Assembly: GCF_000165835.1 (NCBI RefSeq)
Contig: NC_014640.1
Span: forward strand, 4,154,001-4,218,000
Source of the DNA: Achromobacter xylosoxidans A8
Lineage (GTDB): Bacteria > Pseudomonadota > Gammaproteobacteria > Burkholderiales > Burkholderiaceae_B
Direction of reading: 5' to 3'
DNA: 64,000 nucleotides
Positions within the stretch are counted from its first letter, which is position 1. Every line of letters starts with the position of its first letter. Below, piece by piece: positions 25,032-33,400 of the stretch. A model generated the notes under the pieces. That model searched no databases and was not told where the DNA came from. It saw only the letters and a program-made list of their open reading frames with translations. The position numbers and the translations under genes are program-made.

Positions 25032-25838
25032 ATGGCCGGAACCCCTGATGCGCAATCCGTGACCTGGCATGTACAAGACCATGTCGGGCACATCATGCTA
25101 AACCGTCCCGAGGACGCCAACGCGATCGACCTGCCATTTGCCCTCGCCTTTTCCCGTGTCGTGGAGCAGGCCGCGCGCGCCGATATCGGCGCCGTCCTGC
25201 TGTCCGCGGCCGGCAAGCAATATTGCGCCGGAGGCGATATCAATGCCTTCGCCGCCTGTGAAGGCACGCTGGACAGCCTGATAGGCGAACTGCTGGACAT
25301 CCTGAATCCGGCCGTCGCCCGCCTGGCCGCCCTGCCGCTGCCGGTGATCAGCGCCGTGCATGCGCCCGTGGGCGGCGCCGGCATCGCATTGGCGCTATGC
25401 GCCGACATCGTCCTGGCCTCTCCGGCCATGAAATTACGCGGCGGCTACTCGGCCCTCGGGCTGAGTCCGGACATCGGCGCATCGTACTTCCTGGCTCTGC
25501 GCGCAGGCGCCGCCCGCGCCAAGTACATATTGATGACGAACCGCGCCATGCCCGCCGAGGAATGCCTGCGCCTGGGGCTGGTGGACGAGGTTTGGTCGCA
25601 GGAGGACCTGCAAGACGCCGCCGTGGCATTGGCCGGCCGCCTCGCGGCGGGCGCGACCGGCGCCTTGGGCGGCATCAAGCGCCTGTGCGAGGACGCCGGC
25701 AGTCATGACTTGCCCACTCACCTGGAACACGAACGCCGCGCCCTGCTGCGCTGCGCGCGCGCCGCGGATTGCCGCGAAGGCATTGCAGCCTTCCGACAAA
25801 AGCGTCCGCCCCGTTTCGACGATCCGCGCATCGACTGA
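25032..25838 (+). CDS. Enoyl-CoA hydratase/isomerase (crotonase family)
   Basis: 268 residues. Oxyanion-hole motifs VLLSAAGKQYCAGGDINAFA and AVHAPVGGAGIALALCADIVLAS, then GYSALGLSPDIGASYFLALRAG. The second motif again has S-P-D where canonical hydratases have a Glu, as in PaaG-type isomerases. It follows the Bug gene by 1 bp and ends the operon. It may act as an isomerase or hydratase on the enoyl-CoA produced upstream. Confidence 0.88.
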   Translation: MAGTPDAQSVTWHVQDHVGHIMLNRPEDANAIDLPFALAFSRVVEQAARADIGAVLLSAAGKQYCAGGDINAFAACEGTLDSLIGELLDILNPAVARLAALPLPVISAVHAPVGGAGIALALCADIVLASPAMKLRGGYSALGLSPDIGASYFLALRAGAARAKYILMTNRAMPAEECLRLGLVDEVWSQEDLQDAAVALAGRLAAGATGALGGIKRLCEDAGSHDLPTHLEHERRALLRCARAADCREGIAAFRQKRPPRFDDPRID

Positions 25839-25880
25839 ACTCGGCGTGGGCGCCAAGGCCATTCTTTTGCTATTGGAAAG

Positions 25881-25917
25881 CCATTGTTTCCCATACCTGG
25901 ATTTATCCGGCCAATGG
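25881..25917. promoter_or_regulatory. A/T-rich intergenic stretch with dyads upstream of amidohydrolase
   Basis: The 121-bp gap 25839-25959 is more A/T-rich than its surroundings. It holds CCATTG (25881-25886) facing CAATGG (25912-25917), and nested GGAAA (25875-25879)/TTTCC (25887-25891). This suggests a separate promoter or operator for the amidohydrolase unit. The regulator is unknown. Confidence 0.3.
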
Positions 25918-25959
25918 AAGCTGACAGAATCTGTGCTCCCCAAAGGAGACACGGAAGAC

Positions 25960-27372
25960 ATGGCAAGAACATTGATAAAACATGCCGGCATCCTGAGCAT
26001 GGATGCAAAGCTCGGCGAACTGCATGGCGACGTCCTGATCGATGGCGACCGCATCGCCGCGATCGGCCCGGACCTGCAAGCGCAGGACGCTGAGGTCATC
26101 GACGCCAGCGGCATGATCCTGATGCCCGGACTGATCGATGCGCATCGCCACGTATGGGAGATCATCGACATGGGCCGGCTGGTGAAATCCCGACCGGCCG
26201 AGTATGCCAGCAACTACCAGAAGTGGAAGATGCGGACCATCGTCTGCATGACGCCCGAGGACAATTACCTGGCTGAACTCGTGGGCGGACTGGAAGCGAT
26301 CAATTCCGGCGTCACCACGGTTTTCGACTTCGCCCATGGCCAGCCCACCGAGGACCGCGCGCTCGCCGCCGCCCAGGGGCTCAAGGATTCGGGCATCGCC
26401 GGCTGGTTCGGTTTCCAGCTGGGCGTGTCCTCGTCCTACGGACCCGGCGACACGGTGCCGCTGGCCCAGGCCGACGGCCAACGCATCGCCAAGACCACGG
26501 AAACGCATTGGCGCACCGCCGAGCGCCTGCAGCGCGAGTATTTCTCCGATAGTTCGGCACCGCTGCAGCTAGCGCTGGCGCCTAGCGGCAACAACGGCAG
26601 CGCGCTGGACGACATCCGCGCCGAATGGGGCCGGGCCCGAGGCATGGGCGTCGGCATGCTCGCCGCCCATATCCACAAGCCCGAGGCGCCCCACCCCGCC
26701 GGCTTCATGGGGCATCGCGACTCGGGCATCGGCGACCTGCACGAGGCCGGCCTGCTCGGGCCGGACTATCAGGCCACGCACGCCAACCGCCTCACGTCCG
26801 AGGAATTGGCCATGCTGCGTGATACCGGCGGCATGATCTGCGCCACCGCCATGGGCGAGTTCCCCTATGTCATGTCGGCCGACAAGGGGCCGTCCGTACA
26901 TGGCCGCTCGCGCCGCGCGGGCGTGCCCACCGGCATGGGCATCGACATCTCCCTGGCGTTGCCGGGCGACTACTTCGAGCATATCCGCGCGACCTACTGG
27001 AACCTGTACCTGGATCCGGAAGTCCGCGACGTGATGAAGGCCTGTTCCTCCGACTACATCCTGGACTTCGCCACCGGCCTGGGCGCCAAGTCGGTGCGGC
27101 TGGGAGACACCGCCGGCACGATCAGCGTGGGCAAGCGCGCCGACCTGGTATTGCTGAGCACCGATCGCATTGGCTTCGGCATGGCGGGCAGCCTGGCCGA
27201 CCGCGTGGTCAGCTTCGCCAGCACGGCGGACGTGGACAGCGTGTGGATCGCCGGCAAGGCGCGCAAGCGCCACGGCCAGATGTTGGGCGTAGACTGGCCC
27301 GCGCTCAAAAAACGCCTGGTCGAAGCGCAGGAGCGCGTTGGCCAGTTGGCGGCCACGATACGTCTCGTCTGA
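25960..27372 (+). CDS. Metal-dependent amidohydrolase (cytoplasmic paralogue)
   Basis: 470 residues from the ATG at 25960 with AAAGGAGA upstream. Amidohydrolase superfamily of the chlorohydrolase/guanine deaminase kind: GLIDAHRHVWE with His62 and His64 as metal ligands, DFAHGQPTEDRALAAAQG, AAHIHKPEAPHP and YQATHANRLTSEEL with later His ligands, and GTISVGKRADLVLL at the C-terminus. No signal peptide, so cytoplasmic. It is strongly similar to the exported protein at 29764-31302 (shared CMTPEDNYL and SGVTTV segments). It is followed by a Bug gene 115 bp downstream. Substrate unknown. Confidence 0.9.
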   Translation: MARTLIKHAGILSMDAKLGELHGDVLIDGDRIAAIGPDLQAQDAEVIDASGMILMPGLIDAHRHVWEIIDMGRLVKSRPAEYASNYQKWKMRTIVCMTPEDNYLAELVGGLEAINSGVTTVFDFAHGQPTEDRALAAAQGLKDSGIAGWFGFQLGVSSSYGPGDTVPLAQADGQRIAKTTETHWRTAERLQREYFSDSSAPLQLALAPSGNNGSALDDIRAEWGRARGMGVGMLAAHIHKPEAPHPAGFMGHRDSGIGDLHEAGLLGPDYQATHANRLTSEELAMLRDTGGMICATAMGEFPYVMSADKGPSVHGRSRRAGVPTGMGIDISLALPGDYFEHIRATYWNLYLDPEVRDVMKACSSDYILDFATGLGAKSVRLGDTAGTISVGKRADLVLLSTDRIGFGMAGSLADRVVSFASTADVDSVWIAGKARKRHGQMLGVDWPALKKRLVEAQERVGQLAATIRLV

Positions 27373-27487
27373 TCGTCATTTTTCCTTCGGACGCCTTCAA
27401 CATGGCGGCTGCAGACCTCGCCAGGACACGCATCCTGGACATGTCGCAGCCGCCGCGGGCGTTTCACGCGTACAGGATTTTTCGAAC

Positions 27488-28465
27488 ATGAAAAAGATAC
27501 TAGGTATTGCCACCCTCGCCGCCCTCCAGGCCTGTTTCACCCCAGCCGCCGCGCAGGGCGCGGATTCCTGGCCAAACCGGCCGGTGCGGATCATCCATGG
27601 CTTCGCGCCCGCCGGTCCCATCGATAATTTCGCGCGCCTGCTGGCCGCGCAATTCAACGACCGCTTCGGCGAGCCGGCCATCGTGGAGGGCAAACCGGGC
27701 GCCGGCGGCACCATCGCCGCGCGCTTCGTCGCACGCAGTCCGTCGGACGGATACATCCTCTACCTGATGGCCTCCGGCCATGCTTCCGCGCCCGGCCTCT
27801 ACAAGTCCCTGGGCTACGATCCCATCAAGGACTTCACCATGATCTCCGTCGTGGCCCAGAGCCCTTATGCCGTGATCGCCAATCCCGCCGCCGGCTACGG
27901 CTCGATGCGCGAACTCATCGACGCGGCCCGCCAGCAGCCGGAGAAAATCGACTATGGATCCGGCGGCATAGGCAGCGGTATGCACCTGGCCGCCACGCTG
28001 CTGCAGGCACGCACCGGCGTGCGCCTGAACCACGTGGCCTACAAAGGCGGCGGCGCGCCCGCGCTGGCGGTGATCGGCGGCGAGGTTCCCGTCATCATGA
28101 CGGCCCTGGCGGGCATGAGCACCTATATTGCTGAAGGCAAGGTCAAGCCGCTGGCGGTCACGACCGCGCAACGCTTTGCGCAGTATCCCGATGTGCCCAC
28201 TCTGTCGGAAACGGTAGCCCCCGGCTTCGACGTCACGGCCTGGTATGCCTTGGCGGGTCCCAAGGACCTGCCGCCCGCCATCGTCGCCAAGCTCAATGAT
28301 ATGGTGCGCGACACGCTGCAACGCCAGGACATCATCGAAAGCCTGCGCCTGCAAGCGGCGGAACCGGCGGCGTCCAGCCCGGCCGTGGCGCAGGAGCTGC
28401 TGGCCAGCGAAGTCGCCCGGTGGCAGAAAGTCGTCCGCGAGGAAGGCCTGGCGGACATGAACTGA
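27488..28465 (+). CDS. Bug/TctC-family periplasmic solute-binding protein
   Basis: 325 residues from MKKILGIATLAALQACF. Signal peptide cleaved near AAA-QGADSW. Bug motifs WPNRPVRIIHGFAPAGPIDNFARLLAAQF, EGKPGAGGTIAARFVARSPSDGY and YKSLGYDPIKDFTMI. It sits between two paralogous amidohydrolases and next to a porin, suggesting that all handle the same solute. A strong hairpin follows the stop codon. Confidence 0.9.
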   Translation: MKKILGIATLAALQACFTPAAAQGADSWPNRPVRIIHGFAPAGPIDNFARLLAAQFNDRFGEPAIVEGKPGAGGTIAARFVARSPSDGYILYLMASGHASAPGLYKSLGYDPIKDFTMISVVAQSPYAVIANPAAGYGSMRELIDAARQQPEKIDYGSGGIGSGMHLAATLLQARTGVRLNHVAYKGGGAPALAVIGGEVPVIMTALAGMSTYIAEGKVKPLAVTTAQRFAQYPDVPTLSETVAPGFDVTAWYALAGPKDLPPAIVAKLNDMVRDTLQRQDIIESLRLQAAEPAASSPAVAQELLASEVARWQKVVREEGLADMN

Positions 28466-28469
28466 ACCC

Positions 28470-28495
28470 GCATGGCGCGCCGCAGCGCGCCATGC
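28470..28495. terminator. Bidirectional hairpin between convergent Bug and porin genes
   Basis: G + CATGGCGCGC (28470-28480), loop CGCA, GCGCGCCATG + C (28485-28495): a perfect 11-bp stem with a 4-nt loop filling the 33-bp gap between two convergent stop codons. No T-run, but the position and symmetry suit a shared terminator. Confidence 0.65.
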
Positions 28496-28498
28496 CCC

Positions 28499-29572
28499 TC
28501 AGAACTTGTGGCGGATGCCTAGCGCCACGGCGGCCTGGCTGTCCTTGCCAGCCGGCAGCGTGCTCAGCGGCGCGAAGTTCAGCGCCGAATTCCGCGCATA
28601 GGCAGCGGCCGCATACAGGTCGGTGCGCTTGGACAGGCCGCCGTACACGAGTTGCAGCGCATGCTGCCGGGGATTCGGCGGATTGCCCGCCCCCGCCCTG
28701 GCCTTCACGTCGTCGTAATAGAAGGCGGCCGTGATCCGCAACACAGGAGAAATGCGGTACCCGACTCCGATCCACCACATGTCGTCGCGTTGGTTCAGAT
28801 TGCCTGTCGCCGTCTTGTCCTGCGCCCACCGGTAGCCTATGGTCAACCGCCACGGGTCCGGCGCATAGGTTGCGGCCAGGGCCAACTTGCGCAGCCGGTT
28901 GGATGCGGCTGCCGCCACGCCGCCCGATTGGTCATAGACCGCCGCCAGGCCGAAAGGGCCGGAGAGGTAGCTCACGCCGCCGCCCCAGGCCGACCGCTGG
29001 TACGGCGCGCCGGATGCGTCATCGAGCTGGTAGTGCGCCTGCGCGGCCAGCGGCCCCGTCGCGACACGATACTTGACCGAATTGTCGAGGCGCAGGTTGC
29101 CCATGAGAAACGGCATGGGCTCGTAGGCGCCCGCGTAGGTCAGGGGCATGAAGGCCGGCAACAGGTCGAACATGCTGACGTATTGCCGCCCGAAACTCAG
29201 CATGCCGTAGGGGCCGTTCAGGCCCAGGAATGCCTGCCGGTTGAATGGCCGCCCCGCCTCGCCCATCGCCCCCGTGTGCATATAGAAGCCGCTCTCCAGC
29301 GCGAACACGGCCTGCGTTCCTCCGCCCAGGTCCTCCACGCCCCGCAACCCCCAGCGAGAGCCGGACAGTCCTCCCGAATTCATCCGCAACGCGGACCCTC
29401 CGGACGAGGACGAATCCGCAGACGAGCGATTGTTGCTCCGGTACTCGATATAGCTGTCGGCCAGCCCATACAGCGTCAGGCTGGACTGTGCGAGTGCCGA
29501 TGGCCCGTATCCAGCACAGACAGCCAAGGCCGCCCATTTCGCCAGAGCTTTGAATTGCGTGCTGCACTTCAT
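28499..29572 (-). CDS. Gram-negative outer-membrane porin
   Basis: 357 residues from the ATG at 29572 (MKCSTQFKALAKWAALAVCAG), signal peptide cleaved at ALAQ-SSLTLYGLADSYIEY. The betaproteobacterial porin start SSLTLYGLAD, the internal SRWGLRGVEDLGGGTQAVFALESGF, and the C-terminal phenylalanine (AVALGIRHKF) required for barrel assembly are all present. It forms a trimeric outer-membrane channel. Its location between Bug and exported amidohydrolase genes suggests a role in entry of the same substrate. Confidence 0.93.
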   Translation of the reverse strand: MKCSTQFKALAKWAALAVCAGYGPSALAQSSLTLYGLADSYIEYRSNNRSSADSSSSGGSALRMNSGGLSGSRWGLRGVEDLGGGTQAVFALESGFYMHTGAMGEAGRPFNRQAFLGLNGPYGMLSFGRQYVSMFDLLPAFMPLTYAGAYEPMPFLMGNLRLDNSVKYRVATGPLAAQAHYQLDDASGAPYQRSAWGGGVSYLSGPFGLAAVYDQSGGVAAAASNRLRKLALAATYAPDPWRLTIGYRWAQDKTATGNLNQRDDMWWIGVGYRISPVLRITAAFYYDDVKARAGAGNPPNPRQHALQLVYGGLSKRTDLYAAAAYARNSALNFAPLSTLPAGKDSQAAVALGIRHKF

Positions 29573-29702
29573 GAACACCCCCCTTTTTGACTTCGTTATG
29601 TTTGCCATGGACGGCAACAAGCCTGCCGCAGGACGCAGCAACTCCCGGCGCCGCGCGAACCGGGATACGCGCGGCGCCGTACTACAGGCAGGATTGATGA
29701 AT

Positions 29703-29756
29703 GCCGGCGGACGCCGGCCTCATGCAGGAAGCGGGCCCGCGCTCAGGCGGACCCGC
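29703..29756 (-). terminator. Two adjacent hairpins downstream of the exported amidohydrolase gene
   Basis: GCGGGCCCGC (29731-29740), loop GCTCAG, GCGGACCCGC (29747-29756) gives a 10-bp stem with one mismatch starting 7 bp past the stop codon. A second hairpin, GCCGGC-GGAC-GCCGGC, lies at 29703-29718. Together they should end the amidohydrolase transcript before the porin gene on the same strand. Confidence 0.5.
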
Positions 29757-29763
29757 GCCCGCG

Positions 29764-31302
29764 TCACGCGGTGAACGTGATGGTTTGCGCCTGACCGCTG
29801 ATGCGTTGCTGCACGGCGGCGAGCTCCGCTTTGAGCTTCGCCCAATCCACGTCGAGCATCTTGCCGTGGCGCTTGCGGGCCCGGCCGGCAACCCAGACGC
29901 TATCGATGTCCGCCAGGGAGGCGAAGTTGGCGACGCGATCGGCCAGACTGCCCTGCATGGGGAATCCGATGCGGTCCGTGGCCAGCAGCACCAGGTCAGC
30001 GCGCTTGCCGACGCTGATGCTGCCCGCCATGTCCCCCGCCCGGACCGCGCTCGCCCCGAGCGAGGTCGCGAACGCCAGCGCGTCCTGCGACTTGTACTCG
30101 CGCACGATCTCGCGCCCTTCCGGCTCCAGGAACAGGCTCAGGAACGCGCCGCGCACATGTTCGAAGAAGTCCTGCTGCACCACCAGCGCGCCATCGATGC
30201 CAATGCCGGTCGCCACGCCGGCCTGACGCGCGCGTCCATGGGAAGAAGCCATCATGTTGGGCGACAGCATGTAGGGAAATTCGCCCACCACGGTAGCGCA
30301 CAGCATGCCCCCCGTATCGCGCAACAGTCCGAGTTCCTCCGCCGTCAGGCGGTTGCCATGGGCGAGGTGATAGTCCGGCCCCAACAGCCCAGCCTCGTAC
30401 AGATCCTGGATGCCGGACCCGCGGTGGCCGATCGCGCCCAACGGCTTGGGCGCCGGCGGTTTGTGCACGTGCGCCGCGAGCAGCTTCACGCCCGTGTCTC
30501 GGACCCGCGCCCATTCCTTCTTCACGTCCGCGACCGCGCGGCCGATGGCGTCCGAGGGCGCCAGCCCCAATTGCAGCGGCGCGATGCCATCCGAGAATAT
30601 TTCGGAGCGCAGCCGCTCCACGGTGCGCCAGTTCTGCTCGGTGGTGGTGGTGAGATCCGCCTGGACCCGCGCCATGGAGACCGTTGATCCAGGACCGAAC
30701 GCCAGCGTGCGTCCGAGCTGGAACGCGAACCAGCCGTTGACGCCCGAATCGCGGATGCCGCGCGCCGCGGCCAGCGCCGTTTCCTCGGAGGGCTGCCCAT
30801 GCGCATAGTCCAGCACCGTGGTCACGCCCGAGTCGATGGCCTGCAGGCCGCCAATCAACTCCACCAGGTAGTTGTCTTCCGGCGTCATGCAGGCCATGGT
30901 CCGGCGTTGCCATCCCAGATAGGCGCGCGAGTATCCCGTGGGGTCCATCTTGACCAGGCGTCCGGCGTCGATGCACTGCCAGAGATGGCGATGACCGTCG
31001 ACCATGCCAGGCATCAGGATTTTCCCGCTAGCGTCGATAACGTCCGCGTCGCCCGCGGACAAGTTCCTGCCTATGGCCGCGATGCGGCCCTGGTCGATCA
31101 GCACGTCCGCGCCGGTCATTTCCTGATGCTGCGCGTCCATGGTCAGCAGGTCCGCATTCCGGATCAAAGTCCGGGAGAATCCCGATGCGGGGCGCGCGGC
31201 CACGGTGAACTTCCGAAGGGGCTCCTGCGCAAACGCGTTGCCGCTCGCGGCAGCAGCCGCCACCCCGCCCAAGGACAGGCGCAGAAAGGATTTCCTGCTC
31301 AT
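29764..31302 (-). CDS. Metal-dependent amidohydrolase with Tat-like signal peptide
   Basis: 512 residues from the ATG at 31302 (MSRKSFLRLSLGGVAAAAAS). The leader has an Arg-Lys pair followed by SFLRL and ends GNAFAQ, a Tat-like export signal with one Arg replaced by Lys. The core has GMVDGHRHLWQ (metal His pair), DYAHGQPSEE, AAHVHKPPAPK and HGNRLTAEEL, closely matching the cytoplasmic paralogue at 25960-27372. A GTG at 31353 with GGGAGA 5 bp upstream is a good alternative start that would lengthen the n-region by 17 residues. Probably a periplasmic hydrolase; substrate unknown. Confidence 0.88.
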   Translation of the reverse strand: MSRKSFLRLSLGGVAAAAASGNAFAQEPLRKFTVAARPASGFSRTLIRNADLLTMDAQHQEMTGADVLIDQGRIAAIGRNLSAGDADVIDASGKILMPGMVDGHRHLWQCIDAGRLVKMDPTGYSRAYLGWQRRTMACMTPEDNYLVELIGGLQAIDSGVTTVLDYAHGQPSEETALAAARGIRDSGVNGWFAFQLGRTLAFGPGSTVSMARVQADLTTTTEQNWRTVERLRSEIFSDGIAPLQLGLAPSDAIGRAVADVKKEWARVRDTGVKLLAAHVHKPPAPKPLGAIGHRGSGIQDLYEAGLLGPDYHLAHGNRLTAEELGLLRDTGGMLCATVVGEFPYMLSPNMMASSHGRARQAGVATGIGIDGALVVQQDFFEHVRGAFLSLFLEPEGREIVREYKSQDALAFATSLGASAVRAGDMAGSISVGKRADLVLLATDRIGFPMQGSLADRVANFASLADIDSVWVAGRARKRHGKMLDVDWAKLKAELAAVQQRISGQAQTITFTA

Positions 31303-31453
31303 CTTGATTGCGTCCCAAGACTCCAACGGAACGCCTGTTCTTTTCTGTGCCACGCTAGTCTCCCTCGTTATAATCAGCCGCGATATTGACATCGCCAGGT
31401 CCCGTGATTAAAGGGCTGCTTCAGAAATAAACGGTTTCGCTGCGGGAAAAAAT

Positions 31454-32359
31454 ATGAATCGCCTGGTGGCAATGAGCGTCTTCTGCAAAGTCGTCGAACA
31501 TGGAAGCTTCACGGTCGCCGCAACACGCTTGGACATGTCCACCGCCTCGGTCAGCAAGAACGTGTCCGCGCTGGAAGACCACATCGGCACGCCGCTGCTG
31601 GCGCGCACCACCCGCCGTATCGTGCTCACGGACGCGGGCAAGACCTACTACGACAAATGCTCGCGCATCCTGGAGGATGTCGAGGAAGCTGAACGCACCG
31701 CCGGTCAGGTCCAGACCACGCCGCGGGGGCTCTTGAAAGTGCGCGCGCCCATCTCCTTCGGCAGCGCCAACCTGGGCCGCCTGATCACCGCATTCACCAC
31801 GAGTTTTCCCGAAGTCACTGTCGAGATGACGCTCAACGACAGGTATCTCGATCCGGCCGAGGAAGGCGTCGATGTGGCGCTCTACATCGGCGCCACGCCC
31901 AAGCATTTCGCGGCCGGCGCCCAAGCCATCGCCACCCTGCCCAGAATGCTGGTCGCGGCACCGCTCTACCTCGAGCGCCAGGGCCTCCCCACGGAAATCC
32001 AGGACCTCGCCAGCCACCAATGTTTGGTCTACACGCGCGGCGCCAGCCCCAGCGAATGGCGCTTTACGCGCAACGGCGTGGAGCAGACCGTCCACGTCAG
32101 CGGCTCCCTGCGCTGCAACAACAGCCAGACCCTGCACGACGCCGCGCTGAGCGGCGCCGGCGTCGGACTGTTGCCGACCTTTCTGGTGGCGCAGGATCTG
32201 GCTTGCGGCCGTCTCACGCACCTGCTGCCGGATTGGCAGCCTGCGGAAAGAAACCTGTACGCCGTGTATCCGCAACCGCGACGCTCTTCGCCCAAGGTGC
32301 GCGAGTTCGTCGAGCTGTTGGCCAGCAATCTCGATTTGGGATCGCCGATCGCGTCCTAG
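31454..32359 (+). CDS. LysR-family transcriptional regulator
   Basis: 301 residues. HTH at about residues 17-36 (GSFTVAATRLDMSTASVSKN), then ALEDHIGTPLLARTTRRIVLTDAG. The effector domain starts around residue 90 (GLLKVRAPISFGSANLGRLI), as in the CrgA/AaeR branch of the family. It is divergent from the exported amidohydrolase with 61-151 bp between the starts, depending on the start used. It most likely controls that gene and perhaps the porin. Confidence 0.92.
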   Translation: MNRLVAMSVFCKVVEHGSFTVAATRLDMSTASVSKNVSALEDHIGTPLLARTTRRIVLTDAGKTYYDKCSRILEDVEEAERTAGQVQTTPRGLLKVRAPISFGSANLGRLITAFTTSFPEVTVEMTLNDRYLDPAEEGVDVALYIGATPKHFAAGAQAIATLPRMLVAAPLYLERQGLPTEIQDLASHQCLVYTRGASPSEWRFTRNGVEQTVHVSGSLRCNNSQTLHDAALSGAGVGLLPTFLVAQDLACGRLTHLLPDWQPAERNLYAVYPQPRRSSPKVREFVELLASNLDLGSPIAS

Positions 32360-32423
32360 CGGCCGGGTTATGCTGCCAACGCGCCCCGCTTGCGGGCGCC
32401 ATTCACTCTGGAGACTCGCCGAC

Positions 32424-33323
32424 ATGAACTGGCCGCTGCGCACTTGGACAATCGCCGCGATCACGCTGTGCGCATCCACCACCGTCTTGGCCGCCGCACC
32501 GGCCGATCGGGCCGAATGGACCAGCGGCGTCATGCGCAAGCTGCATCGCGACCTGTCGATGCCCAAGGAAGCGCAAGGCCTGGATGGCTCGCTGAGCCTG
32601 CGCCTGCGGCTAACGGTGATGCGGGACGGCAGGATCGCTGCGGTGGAACTGGCCAGGTCCTCGGGTCATGTCGCCGTGGACATAGCGGTCACCCGCATGA
32701 TCCAACGCGCCAGTCCGCTGCCGGCCTTTTCCGCCGACATGCCGGCCGACAAGGAAATCTTGATGGTACCGGTGCGTTTCGAGATCGAAGATCAGCCCCC
32801 GCGGCCCACACGCAATGTGCAGCTCCGCTACGCCGACCCGGCGCGCGGCTTCGGCGTGACCGTGCCCGCCCCCTACCAGATCGCGCGGGTCGGCAAGTCC
32901 GAGGAATTCGACGTGCTGGTGCAGATCGCCAGCACCGCCAGTACTCCGCAAGCAGCGGGTGCGGCGGGCTATCTGTGCGGCGTCGGCTTCAGCACACCGC
33001 GCAAGGCGCTGAAGACCCACCCCGGCGCCGAAGCCCCGCTCTCGGCCGCTTCCCGGCTGGCGGCCGCCGTAGCCATTCTGGCCGCGCAAAACGAGTCGCC
33101 CGGACAGCGGAGCGGCTTTGAATTGCAGGGCGTCAAGGGCATCGACTACCTCGCCCCGGCCGGCAGCAGAGCGGATGGCGTGCCCCTGCTGGAGTACAAC
33201 GCGTTGCTGGACAGCCCCACGCTGCGTGTCGCCATGCGCTGCACCACGACGAGCCGCGACATGCCAGGCGCCCTGTCCGCATTCCGCCAGATACGGGACG
33301 GAATCAGCCTGGGCAAGCAATAG
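32424..33323 (+). CDS. Periplasmic TonB C-terminal-domain protein with extra C-terminal domain
   Basis: 299 residues from the ATG at 32424 with TCTGGAGA upstream. Signal peptide MNWPLRTWTIAAITLCASTTVLA. A TonB_C-like domain occupies about residues 40-120: SLRLRLTVMRDGRIAAVELARSSGHVAVDIAV, then ASPLPAFSADMPADKEILMVPVRFEI. The proline-rich spacer and membrane anchor of true TonB are missing, and an unrecognised domain follows (about 135-299, beginning YADPARGFGVTVPAPYQIAR). It is therefore probably a soluble periplasmic protein rather than an energy transducer. Function unknown. Confidence 0.75.
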   Translation: MNWPLRTWTIAAITLCASTTVLAAAPADRAEWTSGVMRKLHRDLSMPKEAQGLDGSLSLRLRLTVMRDGRIAAVELARSSGHVAVDIAVTRMIQRASPLPAFSADMPADKEILMVPVRFEIEDQPPRPTRNVQLRYADPARGFGVTVPAPYQIARVGKSEEFDVLVQIASTASTPQAAGAAGYLCGVGFSTPRKALKTHPGAEAPLSAASRLAAAVAILAAQNESPGQRSGFELQGVKGIDYLAPAGSRADGVPLLEYNALLDSPTLRVAMRCTTTSRDMPGALSAFRQIRDGISLGKQ

Positions 33324-33339
33324 GGCGGGCTCCCCGCCC
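33323..33339. terminator. Hairpin between convergent TonB_C and GntR genes
   Basis: GGGCGGG (33323-33329), loop CTC, CCCGCCC (33333-33339), beginning on the last base of the stop codon, in a 77-bp convergent gap. No T-run. Confidence 0.45.
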
Positions 33340-33400
33340 CGCCCTGGCCGAGGGACTCCCGCAGCGCACGGCGGCGGGAATCGAAACCCGACGCCTCGAC

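Noticed and set aside
33374..33390. tRNA T-arm-like sequence (reverse complement CGGGTTTCGATTCCCGC)
   Set aside because: Resembles a T-loop, but the conserved G before TTC is replaced and no acceptor, D or anticodon arm is visible. A remnant of an attachment site is possible but there is no element border; a tRNA covariance search would settle it.
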